From contig CAMAYC010000009.1 in NCBI GenBank assembly GCA_945862125.1, forward strand, positions 1 to 63,981: a stretch of 63,981 nt of DNA, in the 5' to 3' direction. Of this stretch, positions 1 through 9,070 are shown piece by piece. The notes below the pieces were generated by a model, which was not told the origin of the DNA, did no database searches, and saw only the letters and a list, made by a program, of their open reading frames with translations. The stretch's first letter is position 1; each line of letters begins with the position of its first letter. The position numbers and the translations under genes were made by a program. This DNA comes from Reyranella massiliensis 521 (lineage in GTDB: Bacteria; Pseudomonadota; Alphaproteobacteria; Reyranellales; Reyranellaceae).

Positions 1-1046
1 AGCGGCGCTTCGACAAGATGCGAACAAGAAGCCACGAACAGGAAGCCACCCGGAGCCACCAGAGGAGCGGCCAGGCGCACCATCTTGCGATAGCCCTGGA
101 CTCCGACCTTGATATCCTTGCGGCTCTTCACGAAGGCCGGCGGATCGCAGATCACGACGTCGAAGTTGCGGCCGTTGGGTTCGAGTTTCTCCAAAGTGTC
201 GAAGACCTCGCCCTTCTGGAAAGTCATCACACCGCTCACGCCATTCAGGGAAGCGGCCTTGGCGGCCGAGTCGAGCGCGGGCTGCGAACGGTCGAGACAG
301 GTTACCGACTTGGCGCCGTGCTTGGCTGCAAGCACGCCGAAGCCGCCGCTGTAGCAATAGGCGTCGAGCACGCGTGCATCCTTGGCGAAGCGCGCCATGA
401 AGCGGCGATTGTCGCGCTGGTCGTAGAACCAGCCGGTCTTCTGGCCACCGGACAAGTCGGCCACGAACTTCGCGTCGTTCTCGACCAGCTCGATCGGCCC
501 GTCGAGTTCGCCCTTGGCGATCGTCGTCTCGCGCTTCAGGCCCTCGAGTTCGCGCACCGGCGAATCGTTCTTGAGCACGATCACGCGCGGCGACAGCTCG
601 GCCTCGACGGCCTCGAGCAGGACCGGCGTCAGGTGATCCATGCCGACCGAATTCACCTGCATGACCACGGCATCACCGAAACGGTCGATGATCACGCCGG
701 GCAGGCCGTCGGCCTCGGCATGGATGAGGCGATAGTAGGGAACGCCAACCAACCGGTCGCGCAGCGCTATGGCATTGGCGAGCTTGCGGCCGAAGAACAG
801 CGCGTCGATCGTGGCCTCGGGATTCGAGGTGAGCAACCGGGCCGCGATCAGTGAATGCGGATTGAAAGTCGCGACGCCCAGCGCCTCGCCGCCCGGCGTG
901 CGCAGGATGACCAGCGAGCCCGGCGGCAGCGCCTTGGTCTCGGCATCCATCAGGATCTCGTTGGAGAAGGCCCAGGGATGGCCCGACCGGACGCGGCGGT
1001 CCTCGCCGGCGCGCAGCAGGACACTCGGCAGTTTCTTCGCGGCCAC
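1..1046 (-). CDS. rlmI: Class I SAM-dependent 23S rRNA (cytosine-C5) methyltransferase, RlmI-like, 3' end outside window
   Basis: Predicted to methylate a cytosine of 23S rRNA using S-adenosylmethionine. The N-terminus reads as a PUA domain (RAGEDRRVRSGHPWAFSNEI). It is followed by a Rossmann methyltransferase core with AYCYSGGFGVLAAKHGAK (SAM loop), VICDPPAFVKSRKD (motif IV) and ASCSHLV near the left edge, which holds the expected catalytic cysteine. About 348 codons are present and the family is near 396, so roughly the last 50 residues lie outside the window. A GTG start at 1046 is chosen because GGGGAG lies 6 nt upstream. An ATG at 1070 is the alternative and would overlap the ggt stop at 1048. 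It is the last gene of a minus-strand run that begins at 3886. Confidence 0.88.
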   Translation of the reverse strand, partial: MAAKKLPSVLLRAGEDRRVRSGHPWAFSNEILMDAETKALPPGSLVILRTPGGEALGVATFNPHSLIAARLLTSNPEATIDALFFGRKLANAIALRDRLVGVPYYRLIHAEADGLPGVIIDRFGDAVVMQVNSVGMDHLTPVLLEAVEAELSPRVIVLKNDSPVRELEGLKRETTIAKGELDGPIELVENDAKFVADLSGGQKTGWFYDQRDNRRFMARFAKDARVLDAYCYSGGFGVLAAKHGAKSVTCLDRSQPALDSAAKAASLNGVSGVMTFQKGEVFDTLEKLEPNGRNFDVVICDPPAFVKSRKDIKVGVQGYRKMVRLAAPLVAPGGFLFVASCSHLVEAP

Positions 1047-1047
1047 A

Positions 1048-2706
1048 CTATTCTCCCCGGGCAGTACCATCGCGACGGGGATCGGCACCGCCGTCCCACC
1101 CGTCGCCCGACCGGCGAATACCGGCGAGGCCACCCTCATGCACGCGGACTTGTACTTGATGCCCCAAGCCGCGCAAGGCGTCTGCCAGGCCGGCCACCGG
1201 CGTGGCCACTTCCAGTTCCGTGGCGCCATTGCGGTTGTTGACCCTGGGTTGCGCGAGGGCTGCAGCAACCGGCAGGTCCCAGTCGAGCATGCCGATCACG
1301 GCATGCAGCGCATCGCCGATGATACGGGATCCGCCCGCCGAGCCCGCGGCCAGGACGAGGCGGCGGTCGCGATCCAGGACCAGGGTCGGCGACATCGACG
1401 AGCGCGGCCGCTTGCCCGGCTCGACCCGGTTGGCGATTTTCTTGCCGTTGGCTTCGGGCTCCGGCGAAAAATCGGTGAGCTCGTTGTTGATCAGAAAGCC
1501 ACGCAGCATGATCTGGGCGCCGAATGGGGCTTCGATGGTGGTGGTGAAGGCGACGGCATTGCCCCAGCGATCGACGATGCTCATGTGGCTGGTCCCGCGC
1601 TCGACATAGCCTGGCGGCACACCGGGGCCGACCGGACCCATGCTGCGATCCGTCGACATCAGCCAGCGGCGTTCCGAGAGGTAGGCCGGCGACAGCAGCC
1701 CCGCCGTCGGGACGTCCACGAAGGCGGGATCGGCGACATAGCGATCGCGGTCGGCAAAGGCCAAGCGGCTCGCCTCGGCGATGAGATGGATCGGGCGCAG
1801 GCTGTTGGGCGTGTCTCGCCAGATCTGGAACGGTTCGAGCAGCGCCAGCACCTGCAGGACTGCGATGCCGCCCGACGACGGCGGCGGCGCGCCGCAGACG
1901 ATCCAGACGCGATAGGGCCCGCACACCGGCTCGCGCTTGATCGGACGATAGTTGGCGAGGTCTGCGAGCGAGAGCGTGCCCGGCCTCACATGAGTGCGCA
2001 CGCGCTCGACCATCTCGGCAGCAATCGCGCCCTGGTAGAGGACGCCTGCGCCGCCATCGGCGATCAGGCGCATCGTGGCGGCGAGATCGGGGTTGGCGAT
2101 CCGGTCGCCGACCTTCTTGGCCGAGCCGTCGGCATTGTAGTAGAGCGCGCGGATGGCGGGTTCATCCTTCAGCCACCGCATCCGGTCGAGCCAGCCCGCG
2201 AGCCGCGGCGCCACGGCAAAACCGTCGCGGGCGGCGGCGATTGCCGGCTCGAGCAGGTCGCGCCAGGCGAGCTTACCGTGTTCCTTGTGCGCGAGTTCCA
2301 GCATTGCCAGCACGCCCGGCACGCCGACGGAGATGCCGGAGGCGACGGCCTCGCGATAGCCGAGCGGCTTGCCGTCGCGATCTAGGAACATCGTCGGCGT
2401 GGCGCCCGCCGGCGCCGCCTCGCGGCCATCGTAGACGGCAATGGCCTGGGTCGCGTTGTCGTAGTGCATCAGGAAGCCGCCGCCGCCGATTCCCGAGGCG
2501 TGCGGTTCGACGACGCCCAGCACCATCTGCACGGCAATGGTCGCATCGACGGCCGAGCCGCCTCGCCGCAGCATTTCCAGACCGGCTTCGACCGCGAGCG
2601 GATGAGCCGCCGCCACCATCGTCTGCGGCGCCGCCAACGAGACCGGCACGCGGCAGGCAGCCACCAGCAGCACGGCAACGACGGCAAGGTGGCGGCCGAT
2701 CCTCAT
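1048..2706 (-). CDS. ggt: Gamma-glutamyltransferase (gamma-glutamyl transpeptidase)
   Basis: Hydrolyses or transfers the gamma-glutamyl group of glutathione and related compounds in the periplasm. The 552-residue precursor starts with a hydrophobic signal segment ending in LLVAAC, a possible lipobox, so the protein may be a lipoprotein. It continues with the family core PLAVEAGLEMLRRGGSAVDA and SGIGGGGFLMHY. The autoprocessing site is seen as GTSHMSIVD, where the threonine would become the N-terminal nucleophile of the small subunit. The ATG overlaps the TGA of the upstream methyltransferase (ATGA), so the two genes are probably translationally coupled. The length fits bacterial GGTs. The family is certain; the in vivo substrate is not. 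Confidence 0.93.
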   Translation of the reverse strand: MRIGRHLAVVAVLLVAACRVPVSLAAPQTMVAAAHPLAVEAGLEMLRRGGSAVDATIAVQMVLGVVEPHASGIGGGGFLMHYDNATQAIAVYDGREAAPAGATPTMFLDRDGKPLGYREAVASGISVGVPGVLAMLELAHKEHGKLAWRDLLEPAIAAARDGFAVAPRLAGWLDRMRWLKDEPAIRALYYNADGSAKKVGDRIANPDLAATMRLIADGGAGVLYQGAIAAEMVERVRTHVRPGTLSLADLANYRPIKREPVCGPYRVWIVCGAPPPSSGGIAVLQVLALLEPFQIWRDTPNSLRPIHLIAEASRLAFADRDRYVADPAFVDVPTAGLLSPAYLSERRWLMSTDRSMGPVGPGVPPGYVERGTSHMSIVDRWGNAVAFTTTIEAPFGAQIMLRGFLINNELTDFSPEPEANGKKIANRVEPGKRPRSSMSPTLVLDRDRRLVLAAGSAGGSRIIGDALHAVIGMLDWDLPVAAALAQPRVNNRNGATELEVATPVAGLADALRGLGHQVQVRVHEGGLAGIRRSGDGWDGGADPRRDGTARGE

Positions 2707-3488
2707 GCGCGGCGCGCCACGATGAACAGCCGGCGGAACGGGAAGATCGTGATGCCGTCGGCGCGTGTCGGATAGGCCTTGGCGAGCAGAGCCGCATAGG
2801 TGTCGTAGAATGCCGTGCGTTCCGGCTCGGCCAGCAGATCGAGGAACGGACGCAGGCCGGTGCTGGCCGTGAATTGCGCAACCGGATCCTTTCCGGTGAG
2901 CGGCTGCTGGTAGATCGTCTCCCAGATTTCCAGATCCGAGCAAAGCGGCTTCAGGACATCGTAGTAGCGCTCGGGTTCCAGAACCGGCCGGATGGTGCGC
3001 ACCTGGGCGAGTTTCTCGCGCCATGGTCCCGCTTCAGCCGCGGTGCGCATCAGTGCATGCGACGGCGCCTCGTGGTTGCGCGGCATCTGGATCGCAAGCT
3101 GGCCGCCCAGGGGCAGCAACTTCATCAGGCCGGGGAACATGTCGATATGTCCTTCGAGCCAATGATAGGCGGCGTTGCTGTAAAGAATTCCCGGCGGCTT
3201 GCCCGGTTTGAACTGCGCGAGGTCGCCCTTAGCGAAGCTCACGCGGCCATCGGCCGTCTGCGTGCGCGCCTTGGCCAGCATCTCCTCCGACGAATCGATG
3301 CCGATTATCTCCGCCGCGGGAAAGCGTTCGGCCAGGATGCGCGAGATGTTGCCAGCGCCGCAGCCAAGATCGTAGATCGCGTGGCCTGGCCGATTGCCGT
3401 TCGCCGGATCGAGCCGGCCCATCAGGTCGAGGGCCGGCCGCACGCGATGATCGGCAAACTTCAAATAGAGGTTGGCATCCCAGATCAT
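2703..3488 (-). CDS. tam: Trans-aconitate 2-methyltransferase-like SAM methyltransferase
   Basis: Predicted to methylate trans-aconitate, a spontaneous isomer of the TCA intermediate cis-aconitate that inhibits aconitase. The 261-residue protein begins MIWDANLYLKFADHRVRPAL, typical of Tam proteins. It carries the SAM-binding loop YDLGCGAGNISRILAERFP and the acidic ribose-binding strand IIGIDSSEEML. YSNAAYHWLEGH matches the Tam signature after motif I. Its start overlaps the upstream stop by one base (TGATG), and its stop overlaps the ggt start. Substrate assignment rests on full-length family resemblance; a related small-molecule methyltransferase remains possible. Confidence 0.85.
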   Translation of the reverse strand: MIWDANLYLKFADHRVRPALDLMGRLDPANGNRPGHAIYDLGCGAGNISRILAERFPAAEIIGIDSSEEMLAKARTQTADGRVSFAKGDLAQFKPGKPPGILYSNAAYHWLEGHIDMFPGLMKLLPLGGQLAIQMPRNHEAPSHALMRTAAEAGPWREKLAQVRTIRPVLEPERYYDVLKPLCSDLEIWETIYQQPLTGKDPVAQFTASTGLRPFLDLLAEPERTAFYDTYAALLAKAYPTRADGITIFPFRRLFIVARRA

Positions 3489-3886
3489 CACTTCTCCTCG
3501 AACGCGGCATCGATCGGCACACGATACGCCGTCGCGATCTTGTTGCCCTTTTGCGCCGCCAGCACGACAGCCATGAATTCCCCGTACATCTCCTCGCTCA
3601 TGCCCTTCTGGCGCGCCATGTAGCCGTGCGAATTGGTGCAGTAGTCGCACTGGTTGGCGACCGACACCGCGAGATAGATCAGTTCTTTGGTGAGGCTGTC
3701 GAGCTTGCCCGGCGCCATCACCGCCTTCATTTCGGCGGCAAAGCGCTCCATGACCTCGGGATGGCGGGCGAGCGCCTTCCACACATTGTTGATGCCGGCC
3801 GGATCGGTGCCGCGTGCCGCAGCGATGCCCTCGACCACCGCCTTCGCCCGCGGGTTCATGTCCTTGTATTCAGTCAATTTGGCCAT
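3488..3886 (-). CDS. Carboxymuconolactone decarboxylase / AhpD-family protein
   Basis: A 132-residue all-helical protein of the AhpD/CMD superfamily. The peroxidatic-type motif CDYCTNSH (C80, C83, H87) is intact, so it is more likely a thiol-dependent alkylhydroperoxidase or disulfide reductase than a decarboxylase. It is the first gene of the minus-strand run to tam, ggt and rlmI, joined to tam by a TGATG overlap. The run mixes oxidative-stress and glutathione-linked functions (AhpD-like and ggt), but no pathway is proven. The precise substrate cannot be read from the sequence. Confidence 0.85.
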   Translation of the reverse strand: MAKLTEYKDMNPRAKAVVEGIAAARGTDPAGINNVWKALARHPEVMERFAAEMKAVMAPGKLDSLTKELIYLAVSVANQCDYCTNSHGYMARQKGMSEEMYGEFMAVVLAAQKGNKIATAYRVPIDAAFEEK

Positions 3887-3899
3887 CGGTCGCTCCCGC

Positions 3900-3931
3900 T
3901 AAAATGGAAAGGGCCGGCATGACGCCGGCCC
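3900..3931 (-). terminator. Rho-independent terminator after phaB
   Basis: An 8-bp perfect GC stem, GGGCCGGC at 3911-3918 with GCCGGCCC at 3924-3931 and loop ATGAC. On the minus strand it is followed by the T-rich tract TTTCCATTTT. It lies 25 bp beyond the phaB stop and just before the AhpD-like gene, so it should separate the phaB transcript from the downstream run. Confidence 0.75.
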
Positions 3932-3956
3932 CATCTTGGCGCTTTCGCACAGATTG

Positions 3957-4682
3957 TCAGTACATATGCTGGCCGCCGTTGATCGACAGGGTCGAGCCGG
4001 TGATGAAGCCGGCATCGTCGGCGATCAGGAACATCACGCCGCGCCCGATTTCCTCAGCCTTGCCGAGGCGGCCGACCGGGATCTTGGCCACGATCTTCTC
4101 CAACACATTGGCCGGCACGGCCGCGACCATGTCGGTCTCGGTGTAACCCGGCGCGATTGCGTTCACGGTAATGCCCTTCGAGGCGCCTTCCTGCGCCAGC
4201 GCCTTGGTGAAACCGTGGATGCCCGACTTGGCGGCGGCATAGTTCACCTGGCCATACTGGCCACCCTGGCCGTTGATCGAGCCGATGTTGACGATGCGGC
4301 CGAAGCCGCGCGTGTTCATGCCTTCCCACACCGCCTTCGACATGTTGAAGCAGGAGCCGAGATTGGTGTCGATGACGGCGTCCCACATGTCGCGCGTGAG
4401 CCGGCGCATGGTCGAGTCGCGGGTGATTCCGGCATTGTTCACCAGCACGTCGACCGGCCCCAGATCCTTCTCAATCTGCGTGATCACCGCCTGGCAAGCA
4501 GCAAAGTCACTGACGTCGAATTTGTAGACGGCGATGCCAGTCTCCGCCTTGAATTTCTGGGCCGCGTCCTCATTGCCGGCGTAGGTGGCGGCAACCTTGT
4601 AGCCCTTCTCTTTCAACATGCGTGAGATAGCGCCGCCGATGCCGCGCGTTCCGCCTGTCACCACTGCAACTCTTTGAGCCAT
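3957..4682 (-). CDS. phaB: Acetoacetyl-CoA reductase (NADPH), PHB synthesis
   Basis: A short-chain dehydrogenase of 241 residues that reduces acetoacetyl-CoA to (R)-3-hydroxybutyryl-CoA, the monomer for polyhydroxybutyrate. It shows the cofactor loop VVTGGTRGIGGAIS near the N-terminus, the structural motif VNNAGITRDS, and the catalytic YxxxK in NYAAAKSG. GQGGQYGQVNYAAAKSG and the C-terminal SINGGQHMY are typical of PhaB. A strong ribosome site (GGAGG) precedes the ATG. phaA lies 1.9 kb away and phaC, phaE and phaR within 8 kb, which supports PhaB over the close relative FabG. A hairpin terminator follows the stop. Confidence 0.93.
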   Translation of the reverse strand: MAQRVAVVTGGTRGIGGAISRMLKEKGYKVAATYAGNEDAAQKFKAETGIAVYKFDVSDFAACQAVITQIEKDLGPVDVLVNNAGITRDSTMRRLTRDMWDAVIDTNLGSCFNMSKAVWEGMNTRGFGRIVNIGSINGQGGQYGQVNYAAAKSGIHGFTKALAQEGASKGITVNAIAPGYTETDMVAAVPANVLEKIVAKIPVGRLGKAEEIGRGVMFLIADDAGFITGSTLSINGGQHMY

Positions 4683-4787
4683 TTTTTCCTCCCAAAACGT
4701 GCCGCCCGCACACTTTAGCCGGTTCCGTCCGAATTCACAGCCGGTGGCGGATAGAGACAAAAAATTGCCCCTCCTAGAAGCGCAATC

Positions 4788-6008
4788 ATGAAGCCCTTCA
4801 CCGCCCTCCTCGGCGCCGCCGCTGGAACCCACGCCGCCGATCAGCTGGCCCTCGCAACCCTGCCCTTGACTGCGACCCTGATCCTGGGCGCCGGCCCCGA
4901 CGTGCTCGGCCTGTTGGTCGCCGCCCAAAGTGCCGCCTGGCTGCTGGTCTCGCTGCCGGCCGGGGCCTGGGTCGACCGCCTGCCGCGCCGCCAGCTGTTG
5001 ATCGCGGCCCTCGGCCTCGGCCTGCTGGCCTCGGCGATCGCCGTAGTTGCCGCCGCGACGGGCGCCGCCAGTCTCCTCGGGGCCGCGGCCTTCGCCGGCG
5101 CATCAGGCACCGTCGTCTATGTGCTGACCTCGGTGTCACTACTGCCCAGCCTCGTGCCCTCGACCGATCTGCCCCGGGCCAATGCGCGACTGGAACTGGC
5201 GCGCGCCATCGTCAGCCTCGCCGCCCCCTTCGTGGCGGGCCTTCTCGCACAGCATCTATCTCCGACCTGGGGTTATGCCTTGGCCGCCCTCGGCGCCGCC
5301 CTGGCGCTCGCCTGCGTCCTCGCGCTGCCTCGCGTACCTGCCCCCTCCGGCACCGTGCGGCCCTCGTTCCTGGTCGCCATCCGCACCGGTGCTTGCTTCG
5401 TGCTTCGGCATGAGCTGCTGCGCGGCATCAGCCTCTGCGCGATCTTCTGGAATTTCGCCTTCTTCGCGCTGCTGGCGATCTGGGCGCCGTTGGCGCTGGG
5501 CCCGCTCGGCCTCGATCCGGCGAGCATGGGCCTGGCGCAATCCGCCTACGGCGCCGGCCTGATCCTGGGCGCTCTGGTGGCACCGATCGCCTCGCGCCGG
5601 CTGCCGCCGCTCGCGACGCTGATCTTCGGACCGGCCGTGTCGGTCGTGGCAGCGGGCCTGTTCCTGGCGGCTCCCGCGCACGGTGGCACCACCACAGGAT
5701 TTGCGCTCGCCGCCGCCGGCTACTTCCTGGTGGGTTTCGGGCCGATGCTGTGGCTGATCTGCCAGACCACGGTGCGCCAGCTCGTGACGCCGCTCTCCCT
5801 GATGGGCCGGGTCAACGCCACGGTGCAGACGGCGATCTACGGCGTCCGTCCGCTCGGCGCCCTGGCCGGCGGTCTCGTCGCCGCCCAGGCCGGCCTGCAA
5901 AGCGCCCTGGTACTGATCGCCATAGCCTTCGCCCTGTCGGCGCTGGCGATCGTGCTGTCGCCGCTGGCCCGGCTGCGGACGATGCCCGCCCCCGCTTGCG
6001 CCGCTTGA
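4788..6008 (+). CDS. MFS transporter, about 12 membrane segments
   Basis: A 406-residue very Ala/Leu-rich membrane protein of the major facilitator superfamily. A cytoplasmic loop after the second segment reads GAWVDRLPRRQLL, a form of the MFS motif A. It resembles the DHA/enterobactin-exporter-like group of MFS proteins (KDQLAL-type start, 11-12 segments), but no substrate can be named. It is divergent from phaB, with 105 bp between the two starts. The lipoprotein gene follows after 44 bp on the same strand. Confidence 0.8.
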   Translation: MKPFTALLGAAAGTHAADQLALATLPLTATLILGAGPDVLGLLVAAQSAAWLLVSLPAGAWVDRLPRRQLLIAALGLGLLASAIAVVAAATGAASLLGAAAFAGASGTVVYVLTSVSLLPSLVPSTDLPRANARLELARAIVSLAAPFVAGLLAQHLSPTWGYALAALGAALALACVLALPRVPAPSGTVRPSFLVAIRTGACFVLRHELLRGISLCAIFWNFAFFALLAIWAPLALGPLGLDPASMGLAQSAYGAGLILGALVAPIASRRLPPLATLIFGPAVSVVAAGLFLAAPAHGGTTTGFALAAAGYFLVGFGPMLWLICQTTVRQLVTPLSLMGRVNATVQTAIYGVRPLGALAGGLVAAQAGLQSALVLIAIAFALSALAIVLSPLARLRTMPAPACAA

Positions 6009-6052
6009 CCGAGAAGCGCCGCCGTCGGACGCTGGCGGCGGAGGTCGTTTTC

Positions 6053-6490
6053 ATGATGAAGTTGTTGATCGCCGCTGCTCTGGCCCTGTCGGCCGCCGCC
6101 TGCAGCTCTGGTCCGGGTTCCGGGTCGGAATGGCAGAAGTCCTACGGCAAGACTTTCTACGAGCCGAACGAGGGCATGGCCGCGCTCTACATCATCCGGG
6201 ACGAAGCAGGTGCGGATCCCGCGCCGATCGGCATTACGAAGGACCGGTATCCCGTCGGCAGCCTCGCCAGTTCGACCTGGATGCGCCTCGACCTGCCGCC
6301 GTCGGGCTACGACTTCCGCGCTTACGGCACCCAGGGCAGTACGGAACTCATCGTCACGGTCAATGCCGGACAGAGCCGCTTCTTCGTGGCCGAGCCCAAG
6401 ACTCCAGGCAACGCGCAGCTGCGGGAAATCTCCCAGGTCATGGGACGCCAACTGGTGCGCAAGGGCCAGGCAGTCGCCAGCAATCCCTGA
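6053..6490 (+). CDS. Small lipoprotein, DUF2846-like
   Basis: A 145-residue predicted lipoprotein. MKLLIAAALALSAAACSS is a short signal peptide with lipobox SAAAC. The mature part, with ALYIIRDEAGADPAPIGI, PVGSLASSTWMRLDLPPSGYD and later beta-rich stretches, resembles the DUF2846 fold, a small beta-sandwich of unknown role in the cell envelope. Two ATG codons lie in tandem (6053 and 6056); GGAGG about 8 nt upstream fits either. Possibly co-transcribed with the preceding MFS gene. A strong hairpin terminator follows. Confidence 0.75.
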   Translation: MMKLLIAAALALSAAACSSGPGSGSEWQKSYGKTFYEPNEGMAALYIIRDEAGADPAPIGITKDRYPVGSLASSTWMRLDLPPSGYDFRAYGTQGSTELIVTVNAGQSRFFVAEPKTPGNAQLREISQVMGRQLVRKGQAVASNP

Positions 6491-6509
6491 TCGGACCGAA
6501 AACGAACAC

Positions 6510-6540
6510 GGCCCCCGGACGAAGACCGGGGGCCGCTCTA
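6510..6540. terminator. Bidirectional hairpin terminator between lipoprotein gene and phaA
   Basis: Perfect 9-bp stem GGCCCCCGG (6510-6518) and CCGGGGGCC (6526-6534) with a 7-base loop ACGAAGA. It sits between two convergent genes, with a modest T-rich tail on the plus side (CTCTATT) and AACGAAC-rich sequence on the other, so it can serve both transcripts. Confidence 0.75.
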
Positions 6541-6564
6541 TTCGTATCGCTGTCGACGCAGCGC

Positions 6565-7746
6565 CTAGTCGCGTTGGACGCACATGGCAATGCCCATGCC
6601 GCCGCCGATGCAGAGGGTGGCTAGGCCCTTCTTGGCATCGCGCTTCTGCATCTCGAAGAGCAGCGTCGTCAGCACGCGCGCGCCCGAGGCGCCGATCGGA
6701 TGGCCAAGCGCGATCGCGCCGCCGTTGACGTTGAGCTTGGTCGGATCGAGGCCAAGTTCCTTGCCGACGGCCAGCGCCTGAGCCGCGAAGGCTTCGTTGG
6801 CTTCGACGAGGTCGAGATCCTTCACCGTCCAGCCGGCCTTCTTCAATGCCGCCTGCGAGGCGGTCACCGGGCCGATGCCCATGACCTTGGGATCGACGCC
6901 CGTGGTCGCCCACGACACGATCTTGGCCAGCGGCTTCACCCCACGCTTCTTGGCTTCGTCGGCACTCATCAGCACCAGGGCCGCAGCGCCATCGTTGATG
7001 CCCGAGGCGTTGCCGGCCGTGACCGAGCCGCCTTCCTTGGTGAAGGCCGGACGCAGCTTGGCCAGCGCCTCCGCCGTCGTGCCGTGGCGCGGGAACTCGT
7101 CGGTGTCGACCACGACGTCGCCCTTGCGGGTCTTCACGGTGACCGGAACGATCTCGTCCTTGAAGCGGCCGGATTTCTGAGCTGCCTCAGCCTTGTTCTG
7201 AGAAGAGGCCGCGAAGGCGTCCTGTTCGAGGCGGGTGATCTGGTACTTCTGCGCCACGTTCTCGGCGGTGTTGCCCATGTGGTAGCCGTTGAAGGCATCC
7301 CACAGACCGTCCTTGATCATCGAGTCGACCATCTTGAGGTCGCCCATCTTGGTGCCGTCGCGCATATGGGCGACGTGCGGCGCCTGGCTCATGCTCTCCT
7401 GGCCGCCGACCACCATGATGCTGGCGTCGCCGTTCCTGATCGCCTGCCAGCCGAAGGCGACGGCGCGCAGGCCCGAGCCGCAGAGCTGGTTGATGCCGAG
7501 CGCGGTCTTCTCGACCGGGATGCCGGAATTGACGGCGGCCTGACGGGCCGGGTTCTGGCCCTGACCGCCGGTCAGGATTTGGCCCATGATGACTTCGTCG
7601 ACTTCTTCCGGCTTCACATGGGCGCGCTCGAGCGCACCCTTGATCGCGGCCTTGCCGAGATCGTGGGCCGGGACGGCGCCAAACGCACCGTTGAACGAAC
7701 CGATGGGCGTGCGCGCTGCGCTCGCGATGACGATATCCGTGCTCAT
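6565..7746 (-). CDS. phaA: Acetyl-CoA acetyltransferase (beta-ketothiolase)
   Basis: Condenses two acetyl-CoA to acetoacetyl-CoA, the first step of polyhydroxybutyrate synthesis, and runs in reverse during polymer use. The 393-residue length is standard. The acylated cysteine is in [12 protein letters not shown], the histidine in [14 protein letters not shown], and the second cysteine in [11 protein letters not shown]. The N-terminus [16 protein letters not shown] is typical. AAGGAGG precedes the ATG by a good distance. The nearby phaB, phaC and phaR support the PHB role, although the same enzyme could serve the ethylmalonyl-CoA pathway encoded near 20 kb. Confidence 0.95.
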   Translation of the reverse strand: MSTDIVIASAARTPIGSFNGAFGAVPAHDLGKAAIKGALERAHVKPEEVDEVIMGQILTGGQGQNPARQAAVNSGIPVEKTALGINQLCGSGLRAVAFGWQAIRNGDASIMVVGGQESMSQAPHVAHMRDGTKMGDLKMVDSMIKDGLWDAFNGYHMGNTAENVAQKYQITRLEQDAFAASSQNKAEAAQKSGRFKDEIVPVTVKTRKGDVVVDTDEFPRHGTTAEALAKLRPAFTKEGGSVTAGNASGINDGAAALVLMSADEAKKRGVKPLAKIVSWATTGVDPKVMGIGPVTASQAALKKAGWTVKDLDLVEANEAFAAQALAVGKELGLDPTKLNVNGGAIALGHPIGASGARVLTTLLFEMQKRDAKKGLATLCIGGGMGIAMCVQRD

Positions 7747-7774
7747 GAAATCCTCCTTGAGGCCGCCCTGCCGG

Positions 7775-8950
7775 CTATTTAAGGCGCGCCGCAGGGCGGG
7801 GCAAGGACCCGAACCCTTCCCCGGACAGGGCCTTCATGCCGAAAAACGGCCGTACCCAGCGCCAGGGACGCACCAGACCTGCGTAAATCGCCCAGGTGCC
7901 GACGAAGGTCGCCACGATCGCCGCGAAGAATCCCAGGACCGGCGGCACCCCCAGGGTCAGGAGCCAGTAGACGGCGATCACCGTCACGGTCTGATGAAGA
8001 ATGTAGAATGGGTAGACCGCTTCGGTCGCCTCGGCCAGGAACGCCGGCCGCGCGGTCAGATAGCGATGGGCAAAGCCCAGGATCGCGAACAACCAGGCCA
8101 TGGTGTTGATCGCCGACAAGAGCGCAAAGGCAGGCCGTACCTCGGGTGAGATCACGGGCCTCACCGTTCCCTGGAAGAAGCCGGCATAGAGCGCGGCATA
8201 GGCCGCAATGCCGATGGCCAGAGAGAGCAATCGCTGGCGCTGAAGCGCATTGAGAAAGTCGGTCGAACCGAAGATGAAGGCGCCGTAGAGCAGCAGCGCG
8301 CCGTAGGAGACCAGACCGTTCCAGTCGCCGACCAGGCCGTTGATGTTGTGCGAGACCGGCACCAGCCACAGGGTCGACGCGGCGAGCGGCAACACCATCA
8401 GCCACTGCAGCCCGAAGCGGGCAGCCGTCAGGCCGGCACGCTCGACTGCGTCGCGCCCCGTCGGCGATCGTGCCCACAGGAAGACCGGCAGCAGCACGAG
8501 CGTCAGCACCAGCACGTAGGCCAGGAACCAGAGATGATGCCAGCTCAGGTTCCCGCTCGGGTAGGCGCCACCGGAGAAAGCCTGCGGCAGCCAGTCGAAG
8601 AACGAGCCCGTGAACTGGCCGCGATAGAGCCGCTCCAGGTAGACCTGCGGCGGCACGATCACCAGCATGCCGAAGGCCAGCGGCAGGAGGAGTCGCTTCA
8701 GGCGGTCCACGACGAAACCACCGGAGCTGCGGTCGCCCAGCGCCAGCATGATGGCCGCGCCCGATACCAGGAACAGCAGCGGCATGCGCCAGCGGTTGAG
8801 AAAGCGCATGGCCTCGCGCAGCCAGTCGATGCTGTCGGCACTGGTGACGTGCCAGGACCAGCCCGACCACGCCATGCCGGCGTGATAGAGGATCAGGAGG
8901 CCGAAGGCGATGACTCTCAGCCAGTCGAGATCGGCGCGGCGGGTGGTCAT
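7775..8950 (-). CDS. Acyltransferase family 3 (MdoC/OpgC-like) membrane protein
   Basis: A 391-residue polytopic membrane acyltransferase. The N-terminal signature [20 protein letters not shown] contains the expected arginine and membrane histidine. About ten hydrophobic segments follow, ending in a short basic tail. Members transfer acetyl or succinyl groups to glycans or lipids, as OpgC does for periplasmic glucans, but the acceptor here cannot be read. It lies downstream of the LytTR membrane regulator and phaC on the same strand. The 120-bp gap before it (8951-9070) holds no gene and may hold its own promoter or a LytTR site. Confidence 0.8.
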   Translation of the reverse strand: MTTRRADLDWLRVIAFGLLILYHAGMAWSGWSWHVTSADSIDWLREAMRFLNRWRMPLLFLVSGAAIMLALGDRSSGGFVVDRLKRLLLPLAFGMLVIVPPQVYLERLYRGQFTGSFFDWLPQAFSGGAYPSGNLSWHHLWFLAYVLVLTLVLLPVFLWARSPTGRDAVERAGLTAARFGLQWLMVLPLAASTLWLVPVSHNINGLVGDWNGLVSYGALLLYGAFIFGSTDFLNALQRQRLLSLAIGIAAYAALYAGFFQGTVRPVISPEVRPAFALLSAINTMAWLFAILGFAHRYLTARPAFLAEATEAVYPFYILHQTVTVIAVYWLLTLGVPPVLGFFAAIVATFVGTWAIYAGLVRPWRWVRPFFGMKALSGEGFGSLPRPAARLK

Positions 8951-9070
8951 GACGATACCTCGGGAGGAGTTGCGGACGGCCCTTCCCTATCTTCCAAGAT
9001 ATTGAATTAGCTGTGTTTTGTGACGACCGGCGATCCCGGTGGGACGACCGGCAGCCGCTGAGGGCCGTCG

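Noticed and set aside
18..2385. Long plus-strand frames opposite rlmI and ggt
   Set aside because: They are rich in Arg/His/Asp shadow sequence and have no family motifs, while the minus strand encodes complete known proteins.
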